From an uncultured Pseudoflavonifractor sp. (GTDB lineage: Bacteria; Bacillota; Clostridia; Oscillospirales; Oscillospiraceae), in contig NZ_CALXGI010000008.1 in the NCBI RefSeq assembly GCF_944387805.1, forward strand, positions 1 through 64,000: 64,000 nucleotides of DNA. Direction: 5' to 3'. Below, in pieces: positions 15,227 through 24,124 of this stretch. The position numbers were made by a program, and so were the translations under genes. The notes below the pieces were generated by a model. That model was not told where the DNA came from. It ran no database searches and saw only the letters and a list, made by a program, of their open reading frames with translations. Within the stretch, counting starts at the first letter, position 1. Every line of letters starts with the position of its first letter.

Positions 15227-16117
15227 ATGGATATTCAATGGTTTCCCGGCCATATGAAAAAAACCCAGCGGATGATCGCCGAGAACCTGAAGTTCGTGGA
15301 TATTGTGGCCGAGGTAATCGATGCCCGGATTCCCGTCTCCAGCCGCAACCCGGATATTGACACTCTGGTAGGGGAGAAGCCCCGCCTTATCGTGCTCAAC
15401 CGGGCTGACCAGGCCGACCCTGCGGGCAACCGCCTATGGGGGGACTGGTTCAGGAGCCGTGGCTGGTCCGTGCTGGAGACCGACGCCAAGGAGGGAAAGG
15501 GAATCAACCAGTTCTCTCCCGTGGTCAAGGAGGTTCTGAAGGACAAGATTCAGCAGTGGCAGTCCAAGGGCCAGGTGGGCCGCCCCATTCGCGCCATGAT
15601 TGTGGGCGTGCCCAACGTGGGCAAGTCTACCTTTATCAATAAGGTGGCCCGCCGGAAGTCGGCCAAGGCCAGCGATAAGCCGGGCGTCACCCGGGGCAAG
15701 CAGTGGGTGGCGGTGGATGCCGGTCTGGACCTGCTGGACACGCCGGGTATCCTGTGGCCCAAGTTTGAGGCCCCCCAGACCGGCCTGCACCTGGCCTTTA
15801 CCGGTGCGGTAAAGGATGAGATTATGGACACCGAGACACTGGCCTGCCACCTGCTGGAGGAGTTGGCGGCCGCCTATCCCGCCGCTTTGACGGAGCGCTA
15901 CAAGATTGCAGTGCCGGAGCGGGGGACGGAAGAGGAGGGGCTTGCCTATGGTTATGCCCTCCTGGAACAGGCAGCCCGGAAGCGGGGCTTCCTTATCTCC
16001 GGCGGCGAGCCGGACACGGAGCGGATGGGAAAGGTATTGCTGGATGAGTTTCGAGCTGGCAAGCTTGGACGCTTTACACTTGAGAAGCCCCAGACAGTTG
16101 CGGAGAAGACGGAATGA
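15227..16117 (+). CDS. rbgA: Ribosome biogenesis GTPase RbgA (YlqF)
   Basis: A 296-residue circularly permuted GTPase needed for late 50S assembly. Motifs occur in permuted order: VLNRADQAD (G4), G5-like segment, then G1 IVGVPNVGKS, G2 PGVTRG and G3 LLDTPGILWP. The N-terminus IQWFPGHMKKTQRMI is the RbgA hallmark, and the C-terminal helical domain binds 23S rRNA. A TATAAT box at 15133-15138 may be its -10. It overlaps rnhB by four bases. Confidence 0.95.
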   Translation: MDIQWFPGHMKKTQRMIAENLKFVDIVAEVIDARIPVSSRNPDIDTLVGEKPRLIVLNRADQADPAGNRLWGDWFRSRGWSVLETDAKEGKGINQFSPVVKEVLKDKIQQWQSKGQVGRPIRAMIVGVPNVGKSTFINKVARRKSAKASDKPGVTRGKQWVAVDAGLDLLDTPGILWPKFEAPQTGLHLAFTGAVKDEIMDTETLACHLLEELAAAYPAALTERYKIAVPERGTEEEGLAYGYALLEQAARKRGFLISGGEPDTERMGKVLLDEFRAGKLGRFTLEKPQTVAEKTE

Positions 16118-16746
16118 AGCAGAAGGTGCAGGCTGACCTGTGGGAGATTGAACGCTCCTGTAAGGCACGGGGATACCAGCTTATCTGCGGCGCCGACGAG
16201 GCGGGAGCCGGACCCCTGGCCGGTCCGGTCTACGCGGGAGCGGTCATCCTTCCCGAAGGGCTGGTCCTGGAGGGGCTGAACGACTCCAAAAAGGTGACTC
16301 CCAAGCGGCGGGATTGGCTCTTTGACGAGATTCGGGAGAAGGCGGTGGCTTGGGCGGTGGCGTCGGTGGACGAGAAAGAGATTGACGCCATCAATATTCT
16401 GAATGCCCGCATGAAGGCCATGGAACTGGCCATTCAGTCTTTGATTCCCGCGCCGGACTACGCGCTTATTGATGGAAACCGGGACAAAGGCATTACCATC
16501 GCCCATGAGACAGTGGTCAGAGGCGACGGGCGCAGCGCCAATATTGCTGCGGCTTCCATTCTGGCCAAGGTGAGTCGGGATCGCTATATGGAGGAGATGG
16601 CGAAGCTGTACCCGGAATATGAGTTCGAGCGGCACAAGGGCTATGGCACAAAGCTTCACTTTGAGCTGTTGAAGAAATACGGCCCCTGTCCCATCCACAG
16701 GAAGAGCTTCCTGAAAAAGATGGAAGCAGCTCAAAGCAAGGGATGA
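16114..16746 (+). CDS. rnhB: Ribonuclease HII with altered GRG motif
   Basis: A 210-residue enzyme that cleaves RNA in RNA/DNA hybrids and single ribonucleotides in DNA. It carries the acidic metal ligands D28-E29 (GADEAGAGPLAGPVYAGAV), D at YALIDGNRDKG and the C-terminal block VSRDRYMEEMAKLYPEYEF...HKGYGT. The usual GRG ribonucleotide-recognition loop reads G31-A32-G33, so the conserved Arg is Ala. ATGA overlap with rbgA indicates translational coupling. Confidence 0.93.
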   Translation: MKQKVQADLWEIERSCKARGYQLICGADEAGAGPLAGPVYAGAVILPEGLVLEGLNDSKKVTPKRRDWLFDEIREKAVAWAVASVDEKEIDAINILNARMKAMELAIQSLIPAPDYALIDGNRDKGITIAHETVVRGDGRSANIAAASILAKVSRDRYMEEMAKLYPEYEFERHKGYGTKLHFELLKKYGPCPIHRKSFLKKMEAAQSKG

Positions 16747-16786
16747 GCAGGAAAAGAGCTTTACAGAAAAAGAGGCGAGAGGGCGT

Positions 16787-17146
16787 ATGAATACCAGCCT
16801 GCTGGGCCGCTGGGGGGAATCTTTGGTGGCCGAGGAACTGCGGCGGCGGGGCTGCCGCGTGGTGGCCTCGGGCTACCGGACCCGCTTCGGGGAAATCGAT
16901 CTCATTGCGGAGGACGGCCCTTATCTCCTCTTTGTAGAGGTTAAGCTGCGCAAAAGCGACCGCTTTGCTCCTGGCCGGGCCTTTGTGGACCGGGGCAAGC
17001 AGGAGCGCATCCGTACCACGGCGGAGCTATATCTGGCCCAGAATCCCACGGAGCGCCAGCCGAGGTTTGATGTGGCGGAGGTCTACGCTCCCCAGGGGAC
17101 GGCCACAGCTCAGCCCCGTATTGTCTATCTTGAGAACGCATTTTAG
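16787..17146 (+). CDS. YraN family (UPF0102) nuclease-like protein
   Basis: A 119-residue member of the YraN family, an Holliday-junction-resolvase-like fold. Seen: GRWGESLVAEELRRRGCRVV at the start, then the nuclease-like motif E-I-D-L-I-A-E-D and FVEVKLRK, which match the E-D-ExK pattern. The role is not firmly known; the gene normally sits next to rnhB, as here (40 nt downstream). Confidence 0.9.
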   Translation: MNTSLLGRWGESLVAEELRRRGCRVVASGYRTRFGEIDLIAEDGPYLLFVEVKLRKSDRFAPGRAFVDRGKQERIRTTAELYLAQNPTERQPRFDVAEVYAPQGTATAQPRIVYLENAF

Positions 17147-17174
17147 CGCACCCTCAGCGGGGACAGGGAGGAAA

Positions 17175-18128
17175 GTGATTGCAACGGAAAGAGTATGCCT
17201 GTTTGACGGCCATTGTGACACCATCTCCCGCTGTTTTGAGCGGGGCGGCGGCATCCGCAAGAGCGACGGCCACCTGGATCTGGAACGGACGGCGTCCTTT
17301 GGCCCTTACGCCCAGTTTTTTGCAATATTTGGAGACGCTGCTGCGGAAGCGAATCTGACTCCGCGTCAGTTGTTTCAAGAGGAATATGCTATTTTTCAGC
17401 GGGAACTGGCGGCAAACAGGGACCTGGCAGTCCATTGCCGCACGGCGAAGGAGGCGGATGCCGCATTCCAGGCTGGAAAGTGCGCTGCCTTTCTCTCAGT
17501 AGAAGGGGCGGAGCTGCTGGACTGCAGCCTGGAACACCTGGAAGAAGCCTATCGCCTGGGAGTCCGGGCGGTAAATCTTACCTGGAACCATGCCAACATC
17601 CTGTCCGGCTCCAATGCTGAGGAGCAGGAGAGAGGGCTGTCTGAGTATGGAAAGGCATTTGTCCGAAGGATGAACCAGCTGGGTATGCTGGTAGACGTGT
17701 CTCACCTGTCCGAGCCCGGCTTCTGGGACGTGGCGGAGTTCTGTAAAGGGCCCTTCATTGCCAGCCATTCCAATGCCCGCGCCGTATTTTCTGCCCCAAG
17801 AAACTTGACCGACGGGCAATTTACTGCCATAATAGAATATCATGGTGTGGCAGGGCTGAACATGTTTGCCGACTTCCTGGGCGACGACCCGGACTACGAC
17901 ACAGTAATTTCCCACCTGGAACACTTTCTCTCCCTGGGGGGAGAGAAGAACGTGGCCATTGGGGGAGACTGGGATGGAATTTCCAAAATGCCCCGGGGAA
18001 TGTCCGGCATTCAGGATATGGCGGAGCTGTACGAGCGGCTCCTGCGGCGCAATTATTCAGAAGCGCTGGTGCGCGATGTGTTCTTTAATAATCTGATGAG
18101 GGTTGTGAGTGAAGTATGTACTATGTGA
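17175..18128 (+). CDS. Membrane-dipeptidase-type peptidase (M19)
   Basis: A 317-residue zinc dipeptidase of the renal dipeptidase family. Seen: FDGHCDTI (first H-x-D zinc pair), LSVEGAE (bridging Glu), LTWNHAN, DVSHLSEPGFWDV (His), ASHSNARAV (His) and GGDWDGI (Asp near the C-terminus, normally GSDFDG). It splits dipeptides and may serve amino-acid salvage. The start is uncertain: GTG 17175 follows GGGAGG by only three bases; no in-frame ATG is nearby and the catalytic HCD begins 11 codons later. No signal peptide, so cytoplasmic. Overlaps thrC by 13 nt. Confidence 0.88.
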   Translation: MIATERVCLFDGHCDTISRCFERGGGIRKSDGHLDLERTASFGPYAQFFAIFGDAAAEANLTPRQLFQEEYAIFQRELAANRDLAVHCRTAKEADAAFQAGKCAAFLSVEGAELLDCSLEHLEEAYRLGVRAVNLTWNHANILSGSNAEEQERGLSEYGKAFVRRMNQLGMLVDVSHLSEPGFWDVAEFCKGPFIASHSNARAVFSAPRNLTDGQFTAIIEYHGVAGLNMFADFLGDDPDYDTVISHLEHFLSLGGEKNVAIGGDWDGISKMPRGMSGIQDMAELYERLLRRNYSEALVRDVFFNNLMRVVSEVCTM

Positions 18129-19603
18129 GCACAAGAAACAAGCAGACGCGGCTTGCCGCTTCTCAGGCCATTGCACAGGGGCTTGCAGAGGACGGCGGTC
18201 TGCTGACCCCGGAGGTGTTTCCCAAGCTGTCCCAGAACGGTCTGAAAACCCTCACCGATATGTCCTATCAGCAGCGGGCTGTGTACATCATGAAGCCCTA
18301 TCTGGACGATTTTACGGCCTCTGAGCTGGCCTCTTTTGCAGCCAAGGCATACAGCAAGGACAAATTTGACGTCCGCGAAGTGGCCCCTGTCCGCAAGGTG
18401 GATGAGAATACCTACTGCTTGGAGCTGTGGCACGGTCCCACCTGCGCGTTCAAGGACATGGCGCTCCAGATGCTGCCCCATCTGCTGACTGCCTCCCTGA
18501 AGAAGAACGACGAGAAGAAAACGGCCTGCATTCTGGTGGCCACCTCTGGCGACACCGGAAAAGGCGCTCTGGAGGGCTTCCGGGATGTGGAGGGCACAAA
18601 GATTCTGGTGTTTTATCCAAAGGACGGCGTGTCCGCCATCCAGGAGCTGCAGATGAACACACAGGAGGGCGGGAACGTAGGGGTCTGCGCCGTGATGGGC
18701 AACTTCGACGACGCCCAGACCGGTGTCAAGCGTCTGTTCTCCGATGAGAAGCTGCGCGCAGAGCTGGCGGAGCGGGGCTACTTCCTCTCCAGCGCCAACT
18801 CCATCAATTGGGGCCGTGTGCTGCCTCAGATTGTCTACTACGCCTCGGCCTATTGTGACCTGGTGCGGGAGGGAAAAATTTCCCTGGGTGATCCGGTGAA
18901 TGTCTGCGTTCCCACTGGGAACTTCGGTAATATTCTGGCTGCCTACTACGCCAAACAGATGGGCGTGCCGATTCAGAAGCTGATCTGCGCGTCTAACAGC
19001 AACAATGTACTGACCGATTTCCTGAATACTGGCGTATACGACCGCAACCGGCACTTCTATAATACCATGTCTCCCTCCATGGACATCCTTGTCTCCTCCA
19101 ATCTGGAGCGCATGCTCTTTGAACTGACCAACAATAACGACGAGGAGGTCCGGGGCTATATGGCCCAGCTGGCCGCCGACGGCCGCTACGAGGTCAGCGA
19201 GGAGATCAAGAAGAAGATAGGAAAGCTCTTCGCCGCTGGGTTCTGTGACGACACAGAGACTCAGAAAGTCATCGGCAAGGTATGGAACAAGTTCCACTAT
19301 CTTATCGACCCCCATACGGCCGTAGCCTACGACGTACTGGAGCAGTACCGCAAGGAGAGCGGGGACAACACCGCTGCCATTGTGGTTTCCACCGCCAGCC
19401 CATTTAAGTTCTGTGACACGGTTCTGGGGGCGCTGGGTGTGACGGAGCTGGCCTCCGGCACCGACATCATTGCCCAGCTGGCCAAGAAGACCGGCGTAGA
19501 GGCCCCCGCGCCCCTGGCCGGACTGGCCGGCAAGGCCCTGCGCTTTGATAAGACCGTTGCCAAGGATCATATGGTGGACGCGGTTCTGGACATGCTCCGC
19601 TAA
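18116..19603 (+). CDS. thrC: Threonine synthase
   Basis: A 495-residue PLP enzyme converting O-phosphohomoserine to threonine. It belongs to the long (class II, YrhO/E. coli-like) form: MYYVSTRN start, LEDGGLLTPE-like segment, PLP lysine in TCAFKDMALQMLP, phosphate-binding SGDTGKGALEGF, and NSINWGRVLPQIVYY. Length is usual. No hom or thrB adjoins it, so the rest of the pathway lies elsewhere. It overlaps the preceding dipeptidase gene, indicating co-translation. Confidence 0.95.
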   Translation: MYYVSTRNKQTRLAASQAIAQGLAEDGGLLTPEVFPKLSQNGLKTLTDMSYQQRAVYIMKPYLDDFTASELASFAAKAYSKDKFDVREVAPVRKVDENTYCLELWHGPTCAFKDMALQMLPHLLTASLKKNDEKKTACILVATSGDTGKGALEGFRDVEGTKILVFYPKDGVSAIQELQMNTQEGGNVGVCAVMGNFDDAQTGVKRLFSDEKLRAELAERGYFLSSANSINWGRVLPQIVYYASAYCDLVREGKISLGDPVNVCVPTGNFGNILAAYYAKQMGVPIQKLICASNSNNVLTDFLNTGVYDRNRHFYNTMSPSMDILVSSNLERMLFELTNNNDEEVRGYMAQLAADGRYEVSEEIKKKIGKLFAAGFCDDTETQKVIGKVWNKFHYLIDPHTAVAYDVLEQYRKESGDNTAAIVVSTASPFKFCDTVLGALGVTELASGTDIIAQLAKKTGVEAPAPLAGLAGKALRFDKTVAKDHMVDAVLDMLR

Positions 19604-19627
19604 AGAAATTTTGCCAGGAGGTATGGC

Positions 19628-20317
19628 ATGGCCCTTTACGCAATTGGAGATACCCACCTGTCTCTAGCCGTGGACAAGCCTATGGACGTGTTTGGCGGTA
19701 ACTGGACAGGATATGTGGACAAACTGAAGCGGGGCTTTGAGCGGGTAGGGCCGGAGGATACCGTGGTGCTCTGCGGCGATCTGTCCTGGGGAATGAGCCT
19801 TCAGCAGGCCAGAGAGGACTTTGCCTTTCTGGACGCTCTGCCCGGAAAGAAGAAGTATATTTTAAAGGGAAATCACGACTATTGGTGGAATACAGCCGCC
19901 AAGATGAACAGCTTTTTTTCGGAGAATGGTTTTACCACCCTGAATATCCTCCACAATAACTGCGGGGAGTACGGGGACATTGCGCTATGCGGCACCCGGG
20001 GGTGGTTCTATGAGGAGGATCAGAACGGCCACAACGAGAAAGTATTCAACCGAGAGCTGATCCGTCTGGAGGCCTCCCTGAAGGCGGCGGGAGAGCGGGA
20101 GAAGTTCTGTTTTCTCCACTATCCGCCCCGGTACCAGGGATACACTTGCCCGGAGATTATCGCCTTGTTAGAGCGGTATGGCGTGAAGCGCTGTTATTAC
20201 GGACATCTCCACGGCGGAAGCCATCGGCTGGCCATCGAAGGAAAGTGCGGTACGGTGGAATATCACCTGGTGTCAGCGGACTACTTGAACTTCGAACCGC
20301 AAATAATCTGTGAATAA
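19628..20317 (+). CDS. Metallophosphoesterase (calcineurin-like)
   Basis: A 229-residue cytoplasmic phosphoesterase. The five metal-binding blocks are visible in order: AIGDTHL, CGDLSWG, KGNHDYWW, LHYPPR (His) and GHLHGG. The substrate is not indicated; related Firmicute proteins are annotated only as hydrolases. It follows thrC by 24 nt with an AGGAGG site. A tandem repeat and a likely promoter for tig lie immediately after its stop. Confidence 0.88.
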   Translation: MALYAIGDTHLSLAVDKPMDVFGGNWTGYVDKLKRGFERVGPEDTVVLCGDLSWGMSLQQAREDFAFLDALPGKKKYILKGNHDYWWNTAAKMNSFFSENGFTTLNILHNNCGEYGDIALCGTRGWFYEEDQNGHNEKVFNRELIRLEASLKAAGEREKFCFLHYPPRYQGYTCPEIIALLERYGVKRCYYGHLHGGSHRLAIEGKCGTVEYHLVSADYLNFEPQIICE

Positions 20318-20357
20318 TTCGAAAAAAGACTGGTAATTTCGAAAAAGATCTGGTAGT
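20318..20357 (+). repeat. Two tandem 20-bp repeats in the tig promoter region
   Basis: 20318-20337 (TTCGAAAAAAGACTGGTAAT) is followed directly by 20338-20357 (TTCGAAAAAGATCTGGTAGT), 16 of 20 positions identical. A TATAAA-like box overlaps the end of the second copy (20357-20362), so the repeats cover the -35 region of a likely tig promoter and could bind a regulator. Confidence 0.6.
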
Positions 20358-20433
20358 ATAAATCGGATAACGCAAATAGGCGCCTGGATGGACAGAATTT
20401 TTCGCCCCGGCGCTGACAGGAGGAAATAACAAG

Positions 20434-21813
20434 ATGAATGTCAAAAGCGTAGAGAAGCAGGAGAAGAGCAAGGTTGAGCTCGTCATCGAAGTGAGCCGCG
20501 AGGAGTTCGAGGCTGCCATCGACAAAGTCTACAAGAAGCAGCGCGGCAAGATCTCTGTCCCCGGCTTCCGCAAGGGCCACGCCCCCCGCAAGATTATTGA
20601 GGGCATGTATGGCTCCGGCGTGTTCTACGAAGACGCCATCAATGAGATCTACCCCGAGGCCTACAGCCAGGCTGTGAAGCAGGAGAACCTGGATGTAGTT
20701 GCCTGGCCGGAGGTGGAGATTCTGGATGCCGGCAAGGACGGCTTCTCCTTCAAGGCTGTCGTCACCGTGCGCCCGGAGGTGAAGCTGGGCGAGTACAAGG
20801 GCCTCACTGCTCCCAAGGCCGAAGTTACCGTCACCGACGAGGACATCGACAATGAACTCAAGCCCTATATTCAGCGTGCTACCAGCCTGGTGGCTGTGGA
20901 CCGCGAGGCCAAGCTGGGCGACACTGTGGTGCTGGATTTCGAGGGCTTTGACAACGGTGTTCCCTTTGAGGGCGGCAAGGCTGAGGGCCACAGCCTGGAG
21001 CTGGGTTCCGGCGCCTTCGTTCCCGGCTTTGAGGATCAGCTGGTTGGCATGAAGGCCGGCGAGGAGAAGGACATCAACATTACCTTCCCCGAGAACTATC
21101 ACGCCGACCTGGCCGGCAAGCCTGTTGTTTTCCATGTGAAGATTAACGAGGTCAAGGAGAAGCAGGTTCCCACTGTGGACGACGAGTTTGCCAAGGACGT
21201 GTCTGAGTTTGAGAATCTGGCTGACTTCAAGGCTGATCTGACCAAGAAGCTGACCGAGCGCCGGGAGAAGCAGGCTCAGGACGACTTCGAGAATGCTCTG
21301 CTGGAGCAGGTTGTCGCCAATATGGAGGTTGAGATCCCTGACGCCATGGTGGACTACCGTGCCGACCAGATGATGGACGACTATGCCCGCCGCATTACCT
21401 CCCAGGGCATCCCCTTCGAGAACTACCTGCAGATGATGGGTATGACCAAGGAGGCCATGCGTGAGCAGGCCAAGGAGGGCGCTCTTCACCAGATTCAGGT
21501 GGAGCTGGCTCTGGACGCCATTGCTGTTGCTGAGAACATTGAGATCTCCGACGAGGAGAAGGAGGCCGAGTATAACCGCCTGGCCGAGCAGTACGGCATG
21601 AAGGCCGAGCAGGTGAAGTCCGCCGTGGCTGAGAGCGATTTGGTCAACGAGCTGAAGACGAAGAAGGCCGCTGAGATTGTCTATAACAGCGGCAAGGTGG
21701 GCGAGGCCAAGAAGGCAGAGGGCGAGGAGAAGCCCAAGAAGAAGGCTGCGCCCCGGAAGAAGGCCGCCAAGAAGGCTGAGGCTGAGGGCGAGGAGCCCAA
21801 GACTGAGGAATAA
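20434..21813 (+). CDS. tig: Trigger factor with Lys/Ala/Glu-rich tail
   Basis: A 459-residue ribosome-associated chaperone with peptidyl-prolyl isomerase activity. The N-terminal ribosome-docking signature is GFRKGHAPRKIIE. The FKBP domain spans about 160-245 (GDTVVLDFEGFDNGVPFEGG) and a helical C-terminal chaperone domain follows. The last 34 residues are an unusual low-complexity tail with repeated KKA/PKKK runs ending in acidic residues, beyond the usual 420-430 residues. It heads the tig-clpP-clpX group, a common order. Confidence 0.96.
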   Translation: MNVKSVEKQEKSKVELVIEVSREEFEAAIDKVYKKQRGKISVPGFRKGHAPRKIIEGMYGSGVFYEDAINEIYPEAYSQAVKQENLDVVAWPEVEILDAGKDGFSFKAVVTVRPEVKLGEYKGLTAPKAEVTVTDEDIDNELKPYIQRATSLVAVDREAKLGDTVVLDFEGFDNGVPFEGGKAEGHSLELGSGAFVPGFEDQLVGMKAGEEKDINITFPENYHADLAGKPVVFHVKINEVKEKQVPTVDDEFAKDVSEFENLADFKADLTKKLTERREKQAQDDFENALLEQVVANMEVEIPDAMVDYRADQMMDDYARRITSQGIPFENYLQMMGMTKEAMREQAKEGALHQIQVELALDAIAVAENIEISDEEKEAEYNRLAEQYGMKAEQVKSAVAESDLVNELKTKKAAEIVYNSGKVGEAKKAEGEEKPKKKAAPRKKAAKKAEAEGEEPKTEE

Positions 21814-21960
21814 GATTCCAACCGGCGGGTATACTTTAGCAGTATGACTGCCCGCCGCTTCTCCAGGTGTGTGTCCTGGGGTGAGATGGGAGCGGACGTG
21901 CCGGGCGGGGAAGTGTGCCTCTTCCCGCGTTCCTACATCCAACAAAGGAGATCATGAACC

Positions 21961-22542
21961 ATGAGCTTAGTACCTTATGTAGTGGAGCAGACCAACCGAG
22001 GCGAGCGATCTTATGATATCTTTTCTCGCCTGCTGAATGACCGTATTATTTTCCTGGGTGAGGAAGTTAACGCCACCACTGCCAGCCTGGTCGTAGCCCA
22101 GATGCTCTATCTGGAGGCCCAGGACCCGGACAAGGACATCCAGTTCTATATCAACAGCCCCGGCGGCTCTGTAACCGACGGCATGGCTATCTATGATACC
22201 ATGCAGTACATCAAGTGCGATGTATCCACAATCTGCATCGGTATGGCGGCCAGTATGGGCGCGTTTCTGTTGTCTTCCGGCGCCAAGGGTAAGCGACTGG
22301 CGCTGCCCAATGCCGAGATTATGATTCATCAGCCCTCCGCTGGCACCCAGGGTCAGATTACCGACATGGCAATCCACCTCAAGCGCCTGGAGGTTATTAA
22401 GAAGCGGATGAACAAGATTCTGGCCGGAAACACCGGGAAGCCGGTGGAAGTGGTCACGGCCGACTGTGAGCGCGACAATTTCATGTCCGCGGAGGAAGCC
22501 TGTGAGTATGGCCTGATTGACAAGGTCATCTACCAGAGATAA
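21961..22542 (+). CDS. clpP: ATP-dependent Clp protease proteolytic subunit
   Basis: A 193-residue serine protease with the triad S98 (GMAASMGAF), H123 (MIHQPSAG) and D172 (CERDNFMS). The [10 protein letters not shown] loop and mature-like start ([18 protein letters not shown]) are typical. It forms the 14-mer chamber fed by ClpX, encoded 152 nt downstream. The 147-nt upstream gap shows no clear CtsR operator. Confidence 0.97.
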   Translation: MSLVPYVVEQTNRGERSYDIFSRLLNDRIIFLGEEVNATTASLVVAQMLYLEAQDPDKDIQFYINSPGGSVTDGMAIYDTMQYIKCDVSTICIGMAASMGAFLLSSGAKGKRLALPNAEIMIHQPSAGTQGQITDMAIHLKRLEVIKKRMNKILAGNTGKPVEVVTADCERDNFMSAEEACEYGLIDKVIYQR

Positions 22543-22694
22543 CCCTAAGACAGCGCGGGAGCATTCTGTGCCCCCGCGCTGTTCCAGCATTCCTTTGGCG
22601 GCGGCCTGCGGCTGAAATCCGCAGCAGATACAGGCCGGGCAGGCTCCGCCCGGCGCCGCCGCAATTGAACTGAGAGTCAAGAGGTAACAATAAT

Positions 22695-24011
22695 ATGGCA
22701 AAAAACGACGAAAAAAAATCGGTTCGCTGCTCCTTCTGCGGCAAACATCAGGAGCAGGTGGCCCGTATCATCGCAGGGCCCGGCGCCTATATCTGCAATG
22801 AGTGCGTCCATCTGTGCATGAGCATTCTGGACGATACCTACGACCCTGATGAACAGGTCTGCCCGGATATTCCCGACGTGATTCCCACTCCCCGGGAGAT
22901 CCGTGGGGTACTGGACCAGTATATCATCGGCCAGGAGGACGCCAAGGTGGCCCTCTCTGTGGCGGTATATAACCACTACAAGCGGATCTACTTTGGCGGC
23001 GGGGAGGATGTAGAGCTCCAGAAGAGCAATATCCTGCTGGTGGGCCCCACCGGCAGCGGAAAGACGCTCTTCGCCCAGACCCTGGCCCGGATTCTGAAGG
23101 TCCCCTTCGCTATTGCTGATGCCACTACCCTGACTGAGGCTGGCTATGTGGGCGATGACGTGGAGAATATTCTCCTGCGCCTGGTCCAGGCTGCCGACTT
23201 CGACATCGAACTGGCTGAGCGCGGCATTATCTATATCGACGAGATAGACAAGATCGCCCGCAAGAGCGAGAATACCTCCATCACCCGTGATGTGTCCGGC
23301 GAGGGTGTCCAGCAGGCGCTGCTGAAGATTCTGGAGGGCACGGTGGCCAATGTCCCGCCCCAGGGCGGCCGCAAGCATCCCCACCAGGAATTCATTCAGC
23401 TCAACACGAAGAATATTCTCTTCATCTGCGGCGGCGCCTTTGACGGCCTGGAGAAGATCATTGAGCAGCGTCAGGACCGCAAGACCATGGGATTTGGCGC
23501 AGATATTAAGAGCAAGAAGGAGAAGGACAGCTCCGCCGTGCTCAAGGATGTCCAACCCCATGATCTCATCAAGTTCGGCATCATTCCCGAGCTGGTAGGC
23601 CGTCTGCCTGTGGTGACCGCCCTGCGTGCCCTGAACAAGGAGCAGCTGGTGCAGATCCTCACCGAGCCCAAGAACGCTCTGGTGAAGCAGTACGAAAAGC
23701 TGCTGGAGTATGACAATGTGGCCCTGCGCTTTGAGCCCGCAGCTCTGGAGGCAGCAGCTGACAAGGCCATTGAGCGGGAGATTGGAGCCCGCGGCCTGCG
23801 CGCCGTGCTGGAGGAGAGCGTGACTCAGATTATGTATGACGTGCCCTCCGATCCTACCATTACTGTTGTGACCATTACAGCGGACACCATCCGGAACCAT
23901 GCCCAGCCTATCATTGAACGGGATCCTAACCGGACCGAGCGTCCCCACCTTGGGGGGGCGGCGCTCCGGGCGGAGCGTGGAGGTATGCCGGCCCAGGGCA
24001 ACGTGTCCTGA
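22695..24011 (+). CDS. clpX: ATP-dependent Clp protease ATP-binding subunit ClpX
   Basis: A 438-residue AAA+ unfoldase. The N-terminal zinc-binding domain has C12/C15 and C34/C37 ([15 protein letters not shown]). Walker A is GPTGSGKT, Walker [12 protein letters not shown], and the RKH pore loop region reads [10 protein letters not shown]. Sensor and arginine-finger blocks ([22 protein letters not shown]) follow. Near the C-terminus an extra tail of about 20 residues ([19 protein letters not shown]) extends past the usual end. It pairs with ClpP. Confidence 0.97.
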   Translation: MAKNDEKKSVRCSFCGKHQEQVARIIAGPGAYICNECVHLCMSILDDTYDPDEQVCPDIPDVIPTPREIRGVLDQYIIGQEDAKVALSVAVYNHYKRIYFGGGEDVELQKSNILLVGPTGSGKTLFAQTLARILKVPFAIADATTLTEAGYVGDDVENILLRLVQAADFDIELAERGIIYIDEIDKIARKSENTSITRDVSGEGVQQALLKILEGTVANVPPQGGRKHPHQEFIQLNTKNILFICGGAFDGLEKIIEQRQDRKTMGFGADIKSKKEKDSSAVLKDVQPHDLIKFGIIPELVGRLPVVTALRALNKEQLVQILTEPKNALVKQYEKLLEYDNVALRFEPAALEAAADKAIEREIGARGLRAVLEESVTQIMYDVPSDPTITVVTITADTIRNHAQPIIERDPNRTERPHLGGAALRAERGGMPAQGNVS

Positions 24012-24066
24012 ACTTGAAAAGAGGCGTCCAGCCCGTTCTTACGGGGAGACAGCTGTAACATTTTGA

Positions 24067-24097
24067 GGGGCGGGGGACTGTGGCTCCCGCCCTTTTT
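24067..24097 (+). terminator. Terminator between clpX and lon
   Basis: GGGCGGG (24068-24074) pairs with CCCGCCC (24086-24092), extended by flanking G-T/G-C pairs, followed by TTTTT (24093-24097). It may separate lon from clpX or act as a partial terminator. Confidence 0.6.
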
Positions 24098-24124
24098 GCA
24101 TTCACTGAGAAGGAAGTGAATTCT

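Noticed and set aside
18053..19657. 534-codon minus-strand frame opposite thrC
   Set aside because: Antisense shadow with no ribosome-binding site; thrC has all family motifs.
20281..21945. 554-codon minus-strand frame opposite tig
   Set aside because: Leu/Gly/Val/His-rich translation is the complement of the Lys/Glu/Asp-rich trigger factor.
21814..21960. Possible CtsR or CIRCE operator before clpP
   Set aside because: No tandem GGTCAAA-like heptads or the CIRCE dyad could be found.
22677..23948. 423-codon minus-strand frame opposite clpX
   Set aside because: Shadow frame; clpX is certain.
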